Below, in pieces: positions 54,452 through 64,000 of a stretch of DNA of 64,000 nucleotides; position 1 is the stretch's first letter; each line of letters starts with the position of its first letter. Made by a program: the position numbers and the translations under genes. Origin of the DNA: Paenibacillus sp. PL91 (GTDB lineage Bacteria; Bacillota; Bacilli; Paenibacillales; Paenibacillaceae); assembly GCF_012935325.2 (NCBI RefSeq), contig NZ_JABBYG020000003.1:186001-250000 (forward strand), read 5' to 3'. The notes under the pieces are model-generated. The model saw only the letters and a list, made by a program, of their open reading frames with translations, had not been told where the DNA came from and ran no database searches.

Positions 54452-54622
54452 AAAAAAAAGCACTGGAAACTCAAGTGCTCTGTGCGATGAGTCCTGTTCC
54501 AATACGCCTACGAGGTTAGCTGACGGATTCGGGCCTGGACAGGCAGCCCTATTCGGCGGTTAGAGACTATGCTCCACCGCTAAAATTCACCCCATGCCGC
54601 CAAATGAGAACCGCCTTTGCAA
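54452..54622 (-). promoter_or_regulatory. ydaO-type c-di-AMP riboswitch of the ktr operon
   Basis: On the minus strand the leader has the ydaO signatures GGGGTGAATTTTAGCGG, CCCGAATCCGTCAGCTAACC and CTCGTAGGCGTATTGG, ending in a terminator with arms AGCACT and AGTGCT and a T8 run at 54452-54479. The 5' boundary is approximate. Binding of c-di-AMP is expected to shut off ktrD-ktrC-antiporter. Confidence 0.93.
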
Positions 54623-54939
54623 ACAGCATGTTCTTCTATTTTGACAGCTTTATGGTTCCCCCGTTTTCCTTAGGAAATTCGGCTGTGCTATTCAATTTGT
54701 ATGACGTTAACGATTATAATCCCAAATCAGCCTATATATAAAGGTGATATATTTGACAAAAGCGGCGATATTAGTCCAAATACGGGCAAAGGGATAAAGA
54801 AGCAAGCTATAAGCTTGCTGGACATCGTTATTTCGCAGTTTCTTATATGCATACCTTCATTTTCATTGGATAATTCAGGGATTGATGTGTTAATGTATGG
54901 ACATATGCTACTCATTTTAAAGACAGTTGAGGTGAATCC
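54623..54939. other. Intergenic region before the CPBP gene
   Basis: AT-rich. It holds an unassigned 80-codon plus-strand frame at 54701-54943, which I do not accept as a gene (no ribosome binding site, unremarkable composition), and the expected divergent promoters, none of which I can fix. Nothing else seen. Confidence 0.5.
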
Positions 54940-56568
54940 ATGATTGATTCTATCAGGCCTAATGAATGGAAACGTTTTTTATGGGCGGCGATTGCTTGCT
55001 TTATTATTTATGCAGCCGTTGACATCGGTCCCATGTTCGCCTCCATCGCATCTGGCGAATTAAACACAAAAGTTATAGAGAAGTCGACCGCTGAGAGCCG
55101 CGCCACCGCTTTCGCAGAGAAACAGACAGGCCTAAAAGTGAAATCGGCTAAAGCCGTGCATCAAACCGATAAAATGATGAACGGCTATTTATCCAAAAAC
55201 AAGCTGACCAAAACGTATGCTGACAAATATGATCCGAGCTTCCCGACAGATACGTTTCAGGTTGATTTGAAATTCAATGGCGGCGGCAGCGGCTTCGTTC
55301 ACGTACATATGCAAAGCGAAAAGATTGTGTCATGGAATTTGCTGATCGACGGTGAAGAGCTGTCTAGCGCAGATAAAGAGAAGGCAGCGATCGATTTCCT
55401 GACGAAGCAAAGCTTCAGCGGGGTAGAATTTCAAGGCAATCAAATATTGGATAACGGTGATTGGCAGGGCGTGCCTAAAGCCGACTACGCCATACAGGAT
55501 GCCAAGTTAACGATTAATGTTGATGCGCATACCATCGATGGCCGCACCGTGATAACCAAATACAAGCCTGCTTTTATCGCCCCGGATGATTACATCCAAT
55601 ATGTGAAAAATCAAGACAAAATTGCTGGTTTCCTTACCGGCTTCGGTTATTTCTTCATGAGCCTCGTATTGTTCGTCTTGGCGATTATTTACGCCGTGCT
55701 CTACCGAAAGTTCACCTCTTTCAAATTTGGTATCATCTTGACCATCGTTTACTTTATCACCTACATCATCATGAATCTGAATGTGCTTGACGGCATTCGA
55801 GCCTCGATGGGTGAAAGTGACATAGCTGGAGCGACAACGACCGTTACAGCTGTCGTAACGGTACTGCTGACCATCCCGATGGCCGGGGCTATTTATATTT
55901 CATTGATCGCTGGCGATGGCCTATGGAAGGCCCAAGGCCGAGATTTATGGCCTCGCTTCGGACAGAAAGGCTACGGCGACCATGTATGGCGCAGCGTAGG
56001 CCTCGCCTATTTATTCGCGATTATCCTCTTCGCGCTCCAATCCGTCATCTTTATCGCTTTACGGATGACAATCGGCACATGGGATACATCGGATGTTACC
56101 CAGTCTCCTTACAATATGGGCATTTTATGGCTCATGCCGGTGCTGGCTTGGGCGGCCGCTATTTCGGAGGAGGCGGTCTTCCGTTTCTTCGGTATCGGTT
56201 TATTCCGCAAATGGTTCAAAAACACGTTTGCGGCTGCGCTGCTCCCAACCTTCTTCTGGGCGCTTGGACACGTGATGTATCCGTTTTATCCGTCCTCGAC
56301 AAGATTGATCGAGCTGATGATTATCGGACTCGTTTTCAGCTTTATCTTCGTCAGATACGGCTTGATTACATCCATGTTCACTCACGCGATCTTCAATAGC
56401 GTAGCGGTCGGCTTTTCACTGCTAACGGTTGGAACGGCGCCAAATATCATCTCGGCTATCTTTTTCTCGGTACTGCCGGTGCTGATCGCCTTTGCGATCA
56501 AATACTTTAGCCACAAAAAAGAGAAGAAGCCGTCTGTTACGACGACTCCTCCCCTAGAGCGGCTATAA
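54940..56568 (+). CDS. CPBP-family intramembrane protease with extracytoplasmic N-terminal domain
   Basis: A 542-residue membrane protein. After TM1 (about 13-35) comes a roughly 190-residue extracytoplasmic part with two repeats resembling PepSY-like lobes ([29 protein letters not shown]). The CPBP core in the C-terminal half has the motifs [17 protein letters not shown] (glutamates about 410), [15 protein letters not shown] and [15 protein letters not shown] proteins act on or process prenylated or membrane substrates and bacteriocin immunity; the substrate here is unknown. GAGGTG precedes the start. The 3' end overlaps convergent uvrC by 32 bp. Confidence 0.87.
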   Translation: MIDSIRPNEWKRFLWAAIACFIIYAAVDIGPMFASIASGELNTKVIEKSTAESRATAFAEKQTGLKVKSAKAVHQTDKMMNGYLSKNKLTKTYADKYDPSFPTDTFQVDLKFNGGGSGFVHVHMQSEKIVSWNLLIDGEELSSADKEKAAIDFLTKQSFSGVEFQGNQILDNGDWQGVPKADYAIQDAKLTINVDAHTIDGRTVITKYKPAFIAPDDYIQYVKNQDKIAGFLTGFGYFFMSLVLFVLAIIYAVLYRKFTSFKFGIILTIVYFITYIIMNLNVLDGIRASMGESDIAGATTTVTAVVTVLLTIPMAGAIYISLIAGDGLWKAQGRDLWPRFGQKGYGDHVWRSVGLAYLFAIILFALQSVIFIALRMTIGTWDTSDVTQSPYNMGILWLMPVLAWAAAISEEAVFRFFGIGLFRKWFKNTFAAALLPTFFWALGHVMYPFYPSSTRLIELMIIGLVFSFIFVRYGLITSMFTHAIFNSVAVGFSLLTVGTAPNIISAIFFSVLPVLIAFAIKYFSHKKEKKPSVTTTPPLERL

Positions 56569-58429
56569 TTTGCGAAGCTAATTTTTCACCAATAGATAGA
56601 GGCCGAAAGTCTTCGACTGAGGCCTCTTTTATTTTTTTGATCGAGCCAAAATGTTTCAGCAGAAGCTTGCGGCGCTTCTCTCCGATGCCCGGAATCGAGT
56701 CAAGCTTCGATTCGACCATGGACTTGCCGCGTTGCTCGCGGTGGAACGTAATTGCAAACCGATGCACCTCGTCTTGAATGCGCTGCAGCAAATAAAATTC
56801 CTGGCTGTCACGCGGCAAAGGTACAATCTCCGCCGGATCTCCTGTCATGAGCTGCGCCGTTTTGTGCTTCGCGTCCTTCACGAGGCCGCAAACGGGAATG
56901 AACAAGCCAAGCTCATTCTCCAGCACGTCAAGCGCCGCCGATATTTGCCCTTTGCCGCCATCGACTACGATCAGATCGGGAGCTGCCAGCTCCTCCTTCA
57001 GCACGCGCTCATAGCGGCGCCGGATGACCTCTCGCATCGTTTCATAGTCATCGGGGCCGATTACCGTTTTCACCTTGTATTTACGGTATTCCTTGCGATC
57101 CGGCTTGCCGTCGGTGAAGACGACCATAGCCGAGACCGGATTCGTTCCTTGGATGTTCGAGTTATCGAAGGCTTCAATTCGGCGCACTTCCTCTAGGCCA
57201 AGCCAGCCGGCCAATGATTCCGACGCTTTGACGCTTCGCTCCTCATCACGCTCGATTAGACGGAATTTCTCGTCGAGCATCACCTTCGCATTGTCCGTAG
57301 CCATCGTCACGACCTCGCTCTTGCGTCCACGCTGCGGCATAAGCACTTTAACCTTCAGCCAGTTGTGAAGCGACGCAATGACGTCGTCTGCATGCGTTGA
57401 AGCAGCCTCATCCGATCCCTCTAACGTTTCTCCCGGCAGGTGCTCTGGCGGCAGCGGAAGCAAAATTTGCTTCGGAAGCGCTGGATTGTCGCTGTAATAC
57501 TGTGTTACGAACGTCATGAAATCATCGTAAGCTTCCCCGTAATAAGGGAAAGTCGTCCCATGCCGCTCAATAAGCTTGCCTTGGCGCATGTACAAAATTT
57601 GTACGCACATCCAGCCTTTATCTACTGCAAAGCCAAAGATATCGCGGTCAAGCGCATCCTGCATCGTAATTTTCTGCTTCTCCATGACCGCATCGATCGC
57701 AACCAGCTGATCCCGGAATTCCTTCGCGCGCTCGAATTCCAGCTTCTCTGCCGCCTCTTCCATCTTGCGCTGCAGCTCAATCTTAACGACGTCTTGGCCG
57801 CCGTTAAGAAACCGCGAAATTTCTTGGATCATCCGGTCATATTCGGACTGCTGCACGTCAAACTCACATGGCGCAATACATTGTCCTAGATGATAATACA
57901 AGCACACCTTATCCGGCAGCGTTTTGCACTTTCTAAGCGGATAAAGCCGATCCAGCAGCTTCTTCGTCTGCTGAGCCGCGTATGCGTTCGGATAGGGGCC
58001 AAAATATTTCCCTTTGTCTTTAATGATCCGTCTAGTGACCTCAAGCTTCGGATGCTTCTCGTTCGTTATTTTGATATAAGGAAAGGTTTTATCATCCTTC
58101 AGCAATACGTTATATCTAGGGTGATATTGCTTAATCAAGTTGCATTCTAAAATAAGTGCTTCCATGTTGCTGGAGGTTACAATAAATTCGAAATCGCGAA
58201 TTTCCGACACCAATCGCTGTGTTTTCCCATTGTGGCTGCCGTTAAAATAAGAGCGCACCCGATTTTTGAGCACCTTCGCTTTGCCTACATAAATGATGAC
58301 GCCTTCGCTGTTCTTCATAAGGTAACAGCCTGATTGATCGGGGAGCAAAGCTAGTTTGTTCCGTATCGTCTCTTTAGACTCCGCAAGCTGCTGCTCCGCC
58401 TGCTTCCGATCCGTTTGCTGATGATCCAT
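56537..58429 (-). CDS. uvrC: Excinuclease ABC subunit C
   Basis: Dual-incision nuclease of nucleotide excision repair, 630 residues. The GIY-YIG domain is at about 29-105 ([25 protein letters not shown]), the UVR motif at about 207-242, and the RNase H-like C-terminal endonuclease contains [18 protein letters not shown] and [10 protein letters not shown]. The tandem helix-hairpin-helix tail is [24 protein letters not shown] precedes ATG 58429. Confidence 0.97.
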   Translation of the reverse strand: MDHQQTDRKQAEQQLAESKETIRNKLALLPDQSGCYLMKNSEGVIIYVGKAKVLKNRVRSYFNGSHNGKTQRLVSEIRDFEFIVTSSNMEALILECNLIKQYHPRYNVLLKDDKTFPYIKITNEKHPKLEVTRRIIKDKGKYFGPYPNAYAAQQTKKLLDRLYPLRKCKTLPDKVCLYYHLGQCIAPCEFDVQQSEYDRMIQEISRFLNGGQDVVKIELQRKMEEAAEKLEFERAKEFRDQLVAIDAVMEKQKITMQDALDRDIFGFAVDKGWMCVQILYMRQGKLIERHGTTFPYYGEAYDDFMTFVTQYYSDNPALPKQILLPLPPEHLPGETLEGSDEAASTHADDVIASLHNWLKVKVLMPQRGRKSEVVTMATDNAKVMLDEKFRLIERDEERSVKASESLAGWLGLEEVRRIEAFDNSNIQGTNPVSAMVVFTDGKPDRKEYRKYKVKTVIGPDDYETMREVIRRRYERVLKEELAAPDLIVVDGGKGQISAALDVLENELGLFIPVCGLVKDAKHKTAQLMTGDPAEIVPLPRDSQEFYLLQRIQDEVHRFAITFHREQRGKSMVESKLDSIPGIGEKRRKLLLKHFGSIKKIKEASVEDFRPLSIGEKLASQIIAALGEESS

Positions 58430-58636
58430 GCTCTCGCCTCCGACTGCCTAATGATTCTGTACACATTTTAGCATAAGTAGACCTGATTTTGTCTTACAAT
58501 TGTCACCGGTATTGGCTTTACAACTGTTTGGCAGTTTGAGTATACTAATATAAGTTGAATAAACCGATACTACATAAAGACGACCGCATATGGTTGTGCT
58601 TGAAGCACTCGGTCTTTTTCAAGGAGGACGTCAACG

Positions 58637-58783
58637 ATGGAAAACGTAAGAGACCCGCGCGAGCATTTTAACGAAGAGCCTCGCCATGACTTGATGGACG
58701 TCGTGTTCGGCTTTGGCGGCATGCTCGGTCTTATGACCGTCATTTTCGCTGTAGCAGTAATCGTGAAATTCATCATTTCATAA
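58637..58783 (+). CDS. 48-residue single-span membrane protein
   Basis: ATG 58637 behind AAGGAGG. The N-terminal half is polar and charged (MENVRDPREHFNEEPRHD); the C-terminal half is a Gly-rich TM helix (VVFGFGGMLGLMTVIFAVA). A clear terminator follows directly. I recognise no family. It could be a component of a membrane complex or spore membrane. Confidence 0.7.
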   Translation: MENVRDPREHFNEEPRHDLMDVVFGFGGMLGLMTVIFAVAVIVKFIIS

Positions 58784-58784
58784 C

Positions 58785-58813
58785 AAAAAGGAGCAGCCTG
58801 CTGCTCCTTTTTT
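58785..58813 (+). terminator. Terminator of the 48-residue gene
   Basis: Perfect 12-bp arms AAAAAGGAGCAG and CTGCTCCTTTTT with a 4-nt loop and a T6 run, immediately after the stop codon. Confidence 0.9.
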
Positions 58814-58870
58814 GTTGCGCAAAAAAGAGATGCAGAAAACGCCGACACGGTGAATGCCAGCGTTCTATGC

Positions 58871-60820
58871 TTATCGAGCCATCTTGGCTGCTTCTGACGG
58901 TCTTTTCATCAAATAAGGATACAATAAAATGAGTCCAAGTATATAAAGCAGCAAAGCAAATAATGCCGGAGACAGATGCCAAAAATCGATATAACCAATG
59001 GCCAGATGCACGCTTAAGCCAGCGTAAAAGCCCGGTGCACCACCAAACAGCAGCGTCCACCATAACCAGCGTGCGCCTTGCTGAATCCCCCATAACGCAA
59101 CGATCAAAATGGCAATCGCGTCACAGAGAAGCGCGCCGCCAAACCCAGCTCTGTCGTGCGCGATAAGCGGAATTAGCTTCGCATTCGTTTCATTGAGCTG
59201 CGTATGCGAAGTGTCCAAATAAACGAGATCCGTTTGAACGAACACCTGTGTAATCCCAACCCCCGAAATCGTTAGCCCGCCGATTGCAAGAGCAAAGCCC
59301 AATATGACAAAGCAAAGCTGCCCCCACATAGCTCGGCGCCATATGCCGTCATTGCGGACGTTGACTGGCAAGTGATAGGGCTGATCCGGATTGCTGCGCA
59401 TGGCAAGCAAGAACATCGGCAATAGGACGGCAGCCGCAAGCGCATGCAGCGGATCAAAATATCCGTAGCCAAGGTATAGGAAGAAGCTCGCAAACCCTAC
59501 TATCCCCGAAGTTAGCAGCGCCGTTCTTGTCCAGTGGAGGCTGTTTTTGAGTCCATGCCTAGCAAGCTGAAAGTATAGGATGCCGATTGAAATCATAGTT
59601 CCGGAGAGCGTAATTCGGTCATGCGACATAAAGTGCAGCAGATTATGATTGGTATGCTTCAGCTCCTCTAGCGTCATGCCGATAAATTTCAAATCATAGG
59701 GCAGCAGCACCGTCGTTGCGGCAACGATCCAAGACAGGATACCGCCGATTATCATCCCGATCCCTAGCAAGCACATCCAGCCCCAATGCTTCCAGAAGGA
59801 CGGAGCCATAGGCTTAGGCAAGCTTTGAACCTGCTCATAGATGATCGCCTCGTTAATGCGTTTCGGCAGCCCAGGACCTGCATAGACAAGTCCGCTATGG
59901 AGCAAAATCGCGTTCGCACCTGCCTGCAGCAGCTCAATAGCATCCTGTGGCTCATGAACGCCTCCACCCGCTTTTATGGCCAGATCGGGCTTACATTCTT
60001 CTCGGAGCCTCTTTATTTTGGAAAGGGTAGCAGCCTTCGCCGCTTTGCCTACGCAGTGTTCGCCCTTTTCAGTGAAGATCCCCTCTCCGATGATTATTCC
60101 GCTCCACCTTGCCTCATCTACCAACTCATGAAGTAAAGAAATAAGCGGATCGTCTGGAAGCGTGAGCGGGACATATAGAAATAATGGCTTTACAGAATGC
60201 GCTTGAGCGGATGAAATCAATGAGATTCCATTTAAAATGGTTCGAGCGTCCTCCCAGCTTCTACAGGAATGAAACACATCGATATAAAATCCAGCCGCTC
60301 CAGCTGCGCTTAACTGTACAATCATGCTGCCAAGCTCATAAATAGCTTGTTCGGGCGGAGCCTGCGGCATCGGCGCAATGCGCGCCAGCTGCGGCAATCG
60401 ATGACCCGGCTTCGCCATACGCTCTGCGAAACGTTCGACACCCTCATTTTCATAACAACTCGGATATCGAATGGTTTCTATTAAAGGATCATTAATAATT
60501 GGTTCAACGCTGCGAATCGGCTTGACCGTGATCGGTCCATGCTCTATAAAGCCGATTCCGAATTGTGCAAAAGCCCGCTGAGCTATTCCTTTTGGATCGA
60601 CACTGCCGGACAATCCGATAGGCGTATCCATAAAAATGCCTGCTATATCCCGCTCCAGCAGCGGCGATGGCTCCATATGGCCTAATGTTCGAATAACGAA
60701 TGAACCGCCTGGCATCCTGCTTAACGTGCCGATAGCCCTTAGGGTCAACGCTCGGCTCAGCCTTGCTGGGAGCTTAAATAATAGGGGGCGAAACAAGGTC
60801 TGATACGACCAATCCGGCAT
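58871..60820 (-). CDS. Dihydroorotate-dehydrogenase-like protein fused to an eight-TM domain
   Basis: A 649-residue protein from ATG 60820 behind GAGGAGAG. Residues 1-340 resemble class 2 dihydroorotate dehydrogenase: the FMN-site regions IGLSGSVDPKGIAQRAFAQFG and AIKAGGGVHEPQDAIELLQAG with LLHSGLVYAGPG are clear. The substrate lid and the NxSSPN catalytic motif are not recognisable. A hydrophobic part with about eight TM segments (about 345-645) follows. Redox chemistry with a membrane partner is plausible; the substrate is unknown. No pyr genes nearby. Confidence 0.8.
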   Translation of the reverse strand: MPDWSYQTLFRPLLFKLPARLSRALTLRAIGTLSRMPGGSFVIRTLGHMEPSPLLERDIAGIFMDTPIGLSGSVDPKGIAQRAFAQFGIGFIEHGPITVKPIRSVEPIINDPLIETIRYPSCYENEGVERFAERMAKPGHRLPQLARIAPMPQAPPEQAIYELGSMIVQLSAAGAAGFYIDVFHSCRSWEDARTILNGISLISSAQAHSVKPLFLYVPLTLPDDPLISLLHELVDEARWSGIIIGEGIFTEKGEHCVGKAAKAATLSKIKRLREECKPDLAIKAGGGVHEPQDAIELLQAGANAILLHSGLVYAGPGLPKRINEAIIYEQVQSLPKPMAPSFWKHWGWMCLLGIGMIIGGILSWIVAATTVLLPYDLKFIGMTLEELKHTNHNLLHFMSHDRITLSGTMISIGILYFQLARHGLKNSLHWTRTALLTSGIVGFASFFLYLGYGYFDPLHALAAAVLLPMFLLAMRSNPDQPYHLPVNVRNDGIWRRAMWGQLCFVILGFALAIGGLTISGVGITQVFVQTDLVYLDTSHTQLNETNAKLIPLIAHDRAGFGGALLCDAIAILIVALWGIQQGARWLWWTLLFGGAPGFYAGLSVHLAIGYIDFWHLSPALFALLLYILGLILLYPYLMKRPSEAAKMAR

Positions 60821-60927
60821 AGTAACTCTCCTCATTTGGCTCTAATCGGCTATCCCTTCTATATATTAGAGAACTATCGTTTAGCATGCAATGTATCGCT
60901 CCGTGCATGAAAGCATTCTGCCAAAAT

Positions 60928-60965
60928 AAAATAACCCATTGCCTTCATGCGGCATTGGGTTATTT
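60928..60965 (-). terminator. Terminator of yezD
   Basis: On the minus strand AAATAACCCAATGCC and GGCAATGGGTTATTT (one mismatch) enclose GCATGAA, then TTATTT. Confidence 0.75.
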
Positions 60966-61008
60966 GTTATCGCGCTTTTTTTGCTGTACGTTTACTCGGT
61001 CGAAAAGG

Positions 61009-61251
61009 CTATTGAACGATACGAAGCGCTTCGCCGGTTGGCTGGCTGCCATGCTGCTTCGACTGCTGCTGCGATTCGGACGGCGCCTGCTGCTTCTGAG
61101 AGGAACCGTCATAACGCGTTCTTTCCGTCCGGTCGATTTGCACGATTCTTCCGTCATGCACGGTAATCGTCACATGTCCATAACTTAGACCACTCACTTG
61201 ATCTGCAATTCGCTCCAGCCATTGTTGATCCACTTCTAACGGTTTTGCCAT
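61009..61251 (-). CDS. yezD: YezD-family (DUF2292) small protein
   Basis: 80 residues. The first 45 (MAKPLEVDQQWLERIADQVSGLSYGHVTITVHDGRIVQIDRTERTR) match DUF2292/YezD; the tail is Gln/Ser-rich and variable. Family members occur with sulfur-uptake genes, and here the gene follows cysW by 25 bp with GGAGGGA before its start. Role unknown. Confidence 0.85.
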   Translation of the reverse strand: MAKPLEVDQQWLERIADQVSGLSYGHVTITVHDGRIVQIDRTERTRYDGSSQKQQAPSESQQQSKQHGSQPTGEALRIVQ

Positions 61252-61276
61252 TCAAAATCCCTCCATTTAAACTGAT

Positions 61277-62161
61277 TTACTCGGTTTTTTCTGCAGGCTT
61301 TTGCTGAGCGGACTTCCATTCCACGATGCTTTTTACGATCAAGGTAATGACAGCAAGCATAACAAGCAAGGATGCTACCGCAAACGATGCCGAGAATTGA
61401 TACTCATTGTATAAAATTTCAATATGGAGCGGCAGCGTATTCGTTTCACCGCGAATGTGGCCGGAGACGACCGACACCGCACCGAACTCGCCCATTGCTC
61501 GAGCGTTGCAAAGGATGACGCCGTATAGCAGTCCCCATTTAATGTTGGGCAAAGTTACCTTCCAAAAAATTTGCCACCCCTTAGCCCCAAGACTGGCTGC
61601 TGCTTCCTCCTCTTGAACGCCCTGCGCTTGCATAAGCGGAATCAGCTCTCGGGCTACAAAAGGAACCGTCACGAATACGGTCGCCAGTACGATGCCCGGC
61701 ACAGCAAAAATAATTTGGATGCCGCGCTCATCAAGCCATGGCCCAAGAAAGCCCTGTGCGCCAAACAGCAGCACGTAGATCAAACCGGATATGACAGGCG
61801 ATACCGCAAACGGCAAATCGATTAATGTAATTAAAATATTTTTACCGCGAAAACGGAATTTGCTGATCGCCCACGCCGCTGCAATGCCGAACACCGTATT
61901 CACGGGTACAGCGATTAAGGCAACGATCAGCGTAAGCTTAAGCGCGGATAGCGCATCCGGCTCCGTTATGGAATCAAAGTATACGCCTGCGCCTTTCTTG
62001 AAGGCTTCAACGAATACTGATGCCAGAGGCAGCAAAACAACCAATCCGAGAAACAGCATTGCGATGCTGATTAGAAGCCATTTAACGGGGCCCGACTCTG
62101 TTATATGCCGCGGGCGCTTCGCCGCTTCTTCATTCGTGTGTACGGTAATTGCTCCAGCCAT
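61277..62161 (-). CDS. cysW: Sulfate ABC transporter permease CysW
   Basis: Second membrane subunit of the sulfate/thiosulfate importer, 294 residues. It has about six TM segments and the ABC-interacting EAA motif [27 protein letters not shown] 62161 follows AGAAGGGGG; an in-frame start further upstream overlaps cysT. It is coupled to cysT by a 17-bp gap. Confidence 0.93.
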   Translation of the reverse strand: MAGAITVHTNEEAAKRPRHITESGPVKWLLISIAMLFLGLVVLLPLASVFVEAFKKGAGVYFDSITEPDALSALKLTLIVALIAVPVNTVFGIAAAWAISKFRFRGKNILITLIDLPFAVSPVISGLIYVLLFGAQGFLGPWLDERGIQIIFAVPGIVLATVFVTVPFVARELIPLMQAQGVQEEEAAASLGAKGWQIFWKVTLPNIKWGLLYGVILCNARAMGEFGAVSVVSGHIRGETNTLPLHIEILYNEYQFSASFAVASLLVMLAVITLIVKSIVEWKSAQQKPAEKTE

Positions 62162-62178
62162 ACGTGTATGCCCCCTTC

Positions 62179-63012
62179 TTAGTCTGACACTGTGCGGCGA
62201 TTCATTCGCCACTGCAGCAAATTAATGACTAGCAGCATCAGGAAGGATACAACAAGCATAACGAGCGCAATCGCGGTAGCTCCAGCGTAATCGTACTGCT
62301 CCAGCTTCGTCATAATAAGCAGCGGGGTGATCTCAGTCTTCAGCGGCATATTGCCGGATATGAAGACAACTGAGCCATATTCGCCAATACCTCTTGCAAA
62401 TGCGAGCGCGAACCCAGTTAAAAGCGCAGGCATTAGCTCAGGTAAAATGACCTTCCAAAACGTTCGCAGACGGTATGCGCCAAGCATAACTGCCGCTTCC
62501 TCCGTCTCCTTCTCCATATCCTGCAGCACGGGCTGCACTGTTCGGACGACAAAAGGAAGACCAATGAATATAAGTGCGATTGTAATGCCGATCGGCGAAT
62601 AAGCGACTTTAACGCCTAATGGCACCAAGAGAGAACCAATCCAACCGTTTGGCGCGTAAATGGCCGTTAAGGCAATGCCCGCTACTGCGGTTGGAAGGGC
62701 AAAGGGTAAATCAACCAAGCTATCGATCAGCTTTTTGCCTGGAAACCGATATCTTACTAGCACCCATGCGATTAACAGACCGAACACCGCATTGATAAGC
62801 CCCGCGAAAAAAGCGGTAAGAAAGCTGACACGATAGGAGGCGACGACACGCGCATTCGTGACCGTGCTCCAAAATTCAGACCAGCTGAGCTCTGCCGTTT
62901 TGAAGAAAACGGCAGCCAGCGGAATAAGGACAATGATGCTGAGGTAAAACAATGTGAATCCAAGCGATAAACCAAAACCCGGCAGAACGTTACGGGGCTT
63001 GGAACCTTTCAT
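62179..63012 (-). CDS. cysT: Sulfate ABC transporter permease CysT
   Basis: First membrane subunit, 277 residues. The EAA loop [25 protein letters not shown] and the [12 protein letters not shown] segment are typical of CysT/CysU. It starts 34 bp after the binding-protein gene, with GGAG about 10 nt before ATG 63012. No cysA ATPase gene is seen in the window; in Bacillales the ATPase may lie elsewhere. Confidence 0.94.
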   Translation of the reverse strand: MKGSKPRNVLPGFGLSLGFTLFYLSIIVLIPLAAVFFKTAELSWSEFWSTVTNARVVASYRVSFLTAFFAGLINAVFGLLIAWVLVRYRFPGKKLIDSLVDLPFALPTAVAGIALTAIYAPNGWIGSLLVPLGVKVAYSPIGITIALIFIGLPFVVRTVQPVLQDMEKETEEAAVMLGAYRLRTFWKVILPELMPALLTGFALAFARGIGEYGSVVFISGNMPLKTEITPLLIMTKLEQYDYAGATAIALVMLVVSFLMLLVINLLQWRMNRRTVSD

Positions 63013-63046
63013 GTGAAGTCAGCTCCAGTCTTGTTCAAATCGAGCA

Positions 63047-64000
63047 TTATGATCCTGGCGTATAAATTTTGTCAAAAACTCCGCCATCAGCAAAGTGCTT
63101 CGTTTGTGCTTCTTTCCATCCGCCAAAGTCTTTGTCGATTGAAAGCAGCTCAAGATCTTTGAACTGGTCTTTATACTTAGCGGCTACAGCTTCCGAAATC
63201 GGACGATAGTAGTTTTTAGCGGCAATTTCTTGGCCTTCTTCCGTGTAGAGATATTTCAGGTAAGCTTCTGCTACTTCACGCGTACCGCGTTCGTCGACCA
63301 CCTTGTCGACAACAGCTACTGGAGGCTCAGCCAGAATGCTTAGCGAAGGATATACGATTTCGAATTTGTCTGGTCCTAGCTCATTGATCGATAGGAAAGC
63401 TTCATTCTCCCAAGCTAGCAGCACATCGCCGATTCCGCGTTCTACGAAAGTTGTCGTTGATCCGCGTGCGCCGGAATCCAGTACAGGAACATGCTTAAAC
63501 AATTCTGCAACAAACTCCTGTGCTTTTGCTTCGTCATTGCCGTTTTGCTTTAGTGCATAGCCCCATGCAGCAAGGTAGTTCCAACGAGCGCCGCCCGATG
63601 TTTTCGGGTTTGGTGTAATGACTTCAACCTTATCCTTGATCAGATCGTTCCAGTCTTTAATGCCTTTCGGGTTTCCTTTGCGAACAAGGAATACGATTGT
63701 AGATGTATATGGAGCGCTGTTGTGCTCGAATTTAGATTGCCAATCTGCGTTGATTAAGCCCGGTTCTACGGCAGCGTCGATATCGTAACCAAGCGCAAGC
63801 GTTACAACATCCGCTTTCAAGCCGTCAATGACGGCGCGAGCCTGCTTCCCTGAACCGCCGTGTGATTGTTTAATCGTGGCATCTTGGCCCGTTTCAGCCT
63901 TCCAATGCTTCGAGAATGCTTCGTTAAATTCTACATAAAGCTCACGAGTTGGGTCATAGGATACGTTTAGGAGCTCAACCGGAGGCTTAGGCTCTTCCGT
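63047..64000 (-). CDS. sbp: Sulfate-binding protein of the ABC transporter (partial, N-terminus beyond window)
   Basis: Extracellular sulfate/thiosulfate receptor. 317 codons plus stop are visible and the start lies off the right edge. Family stretches are [50 protein letters not shown] and the sulfate-site loop [28 protein letters not shown]. It heads the sbp-cysT-cysW-yezD operon. Confidence 0.95.
   Translation of the reverse strand, partial: TEEPKPPVELLNVSYDPTRELYVEFNEAFSKHWKAETGQDATIKQSHGGSGKQARAVIDGLKADVVTLALGYDIDAAVEPGLINADWQSKFEHNSAPYTSTIVFLVRKGNPKGIKDWNDLIKDKVEVITPNPKTSGGARWNYLAAWGYALKQNGNDEAKAQEFVAELFKHVPVLDSGARGSTTTFVERGIGDVLLAWENEAFLSINELGPDKFEIVYPSLSILAEPPVAVVDKVVDERGTREVAEAYLKYLYTEEGQEIAAKNYYRPISEAVAAKYKDQFKDLELLSIDKDFGGWKEAQTKHFADGGVFDKIYTPGS

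Noticed and set aside
54701..54943. Plus-strand 80-codon frame upstream of the CPBP gene
   Set aside because: No ribosome binding site, no recognisable domain, and its end overlaps the start of a well-supported gene.

Overview
The window is chromosomal DNA of a spore-forming, Gram-positive bacterium of the order Bacillales, most likely Paenibacillus or a close relative (inference). The signs are AGGAGG-type ribosome binding sites, frequent TTG/GTG starts, T-box, SAM-I and ydaO riboswitches, an AbrB regulator, sporulation genes (ytxC, prkA, a YhcN/YlaJ-type lipoprotein, a gamma-type SASP), LiaFSR, and moderate GC content. I see no rRNA, tRNA, CRISPR array, insertion sequence or prophage. It reads as core chromosome, and both ends cut through genes (rbsB and sbp).

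Layout. 1-4.9 kb: ribose operon rbsK-D-A-C-B on the minus strand behind one promoter with a LacI-family/cre operator, without an adjacent rbsR. 4.9-13.2 kb: polysaccharide deacetylase, sporulation lipoprotein, a three-gene operon (circularly permuted ATP-grasp, alpha-E protein, transglutaminase), a soluble haem-globin sensor and prkA. 13.2-17.5 kb: DUF2161 nuclease-like protein, aminotransferase, a 30-residue membrane peptide followed by three hairpins, abrB, trmL and an orphan response regulator. 17.6-23 kb: serC, glnA (GSI-beta-like) with a GlnR/TnrA box, DAHP synthase and ispH. 23-30.5 kb: an OmpR-type two-component pair, HtrA protease behind direct repeats, a YugN-like protein and liaFSR. 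30.6-36.9 kb: amt, small spore and cell-wall genes, thrS with its T-box leader, and ytxC. 37-41.9 kb: mqnC (futalosine menaquinone route) and the SAM-riboswitch-controlled metA-metI-metC operon. 41.9-46.4 kb: corA with a short acidic/proline leader ORF, a LysR regulator with hisJ, an EamA transporter and an HxlR regulator. 46.5-51.1 kb: sdhCAB with a divergent LysR gene and a Fur-box promoter pointing into the 3' end of sdhB. 51.1-54.6 kb: c-di-AMP riboswitch, ktrD, ktrC and a cation/proton antiporter. 54.9-64 kb: CPBP membrane protease, uvrC, a small membrane protein, a dihydroorotate-dehydrogenase-like/multi-TM fusion, yezD and the sulfate transporter sbp-cysT-cysW.

Regulation is unusually legible. 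Potassium import and efflux sit behind one c-di-AMP switch. Methionine synthesis sits behind one SAM switch. Nitrogen assimilation (glnA and amt) shares GlnR/TnrA-like sites. The most novel-looking signals are the MgtL-like leader ORF before corA, the Fur-box antisense promoter at sdhB, the DHODH-like membrane fusion, and the 11-bp-spaced direct repeats before htrA. All are read from sequence alone, and none has been tested.
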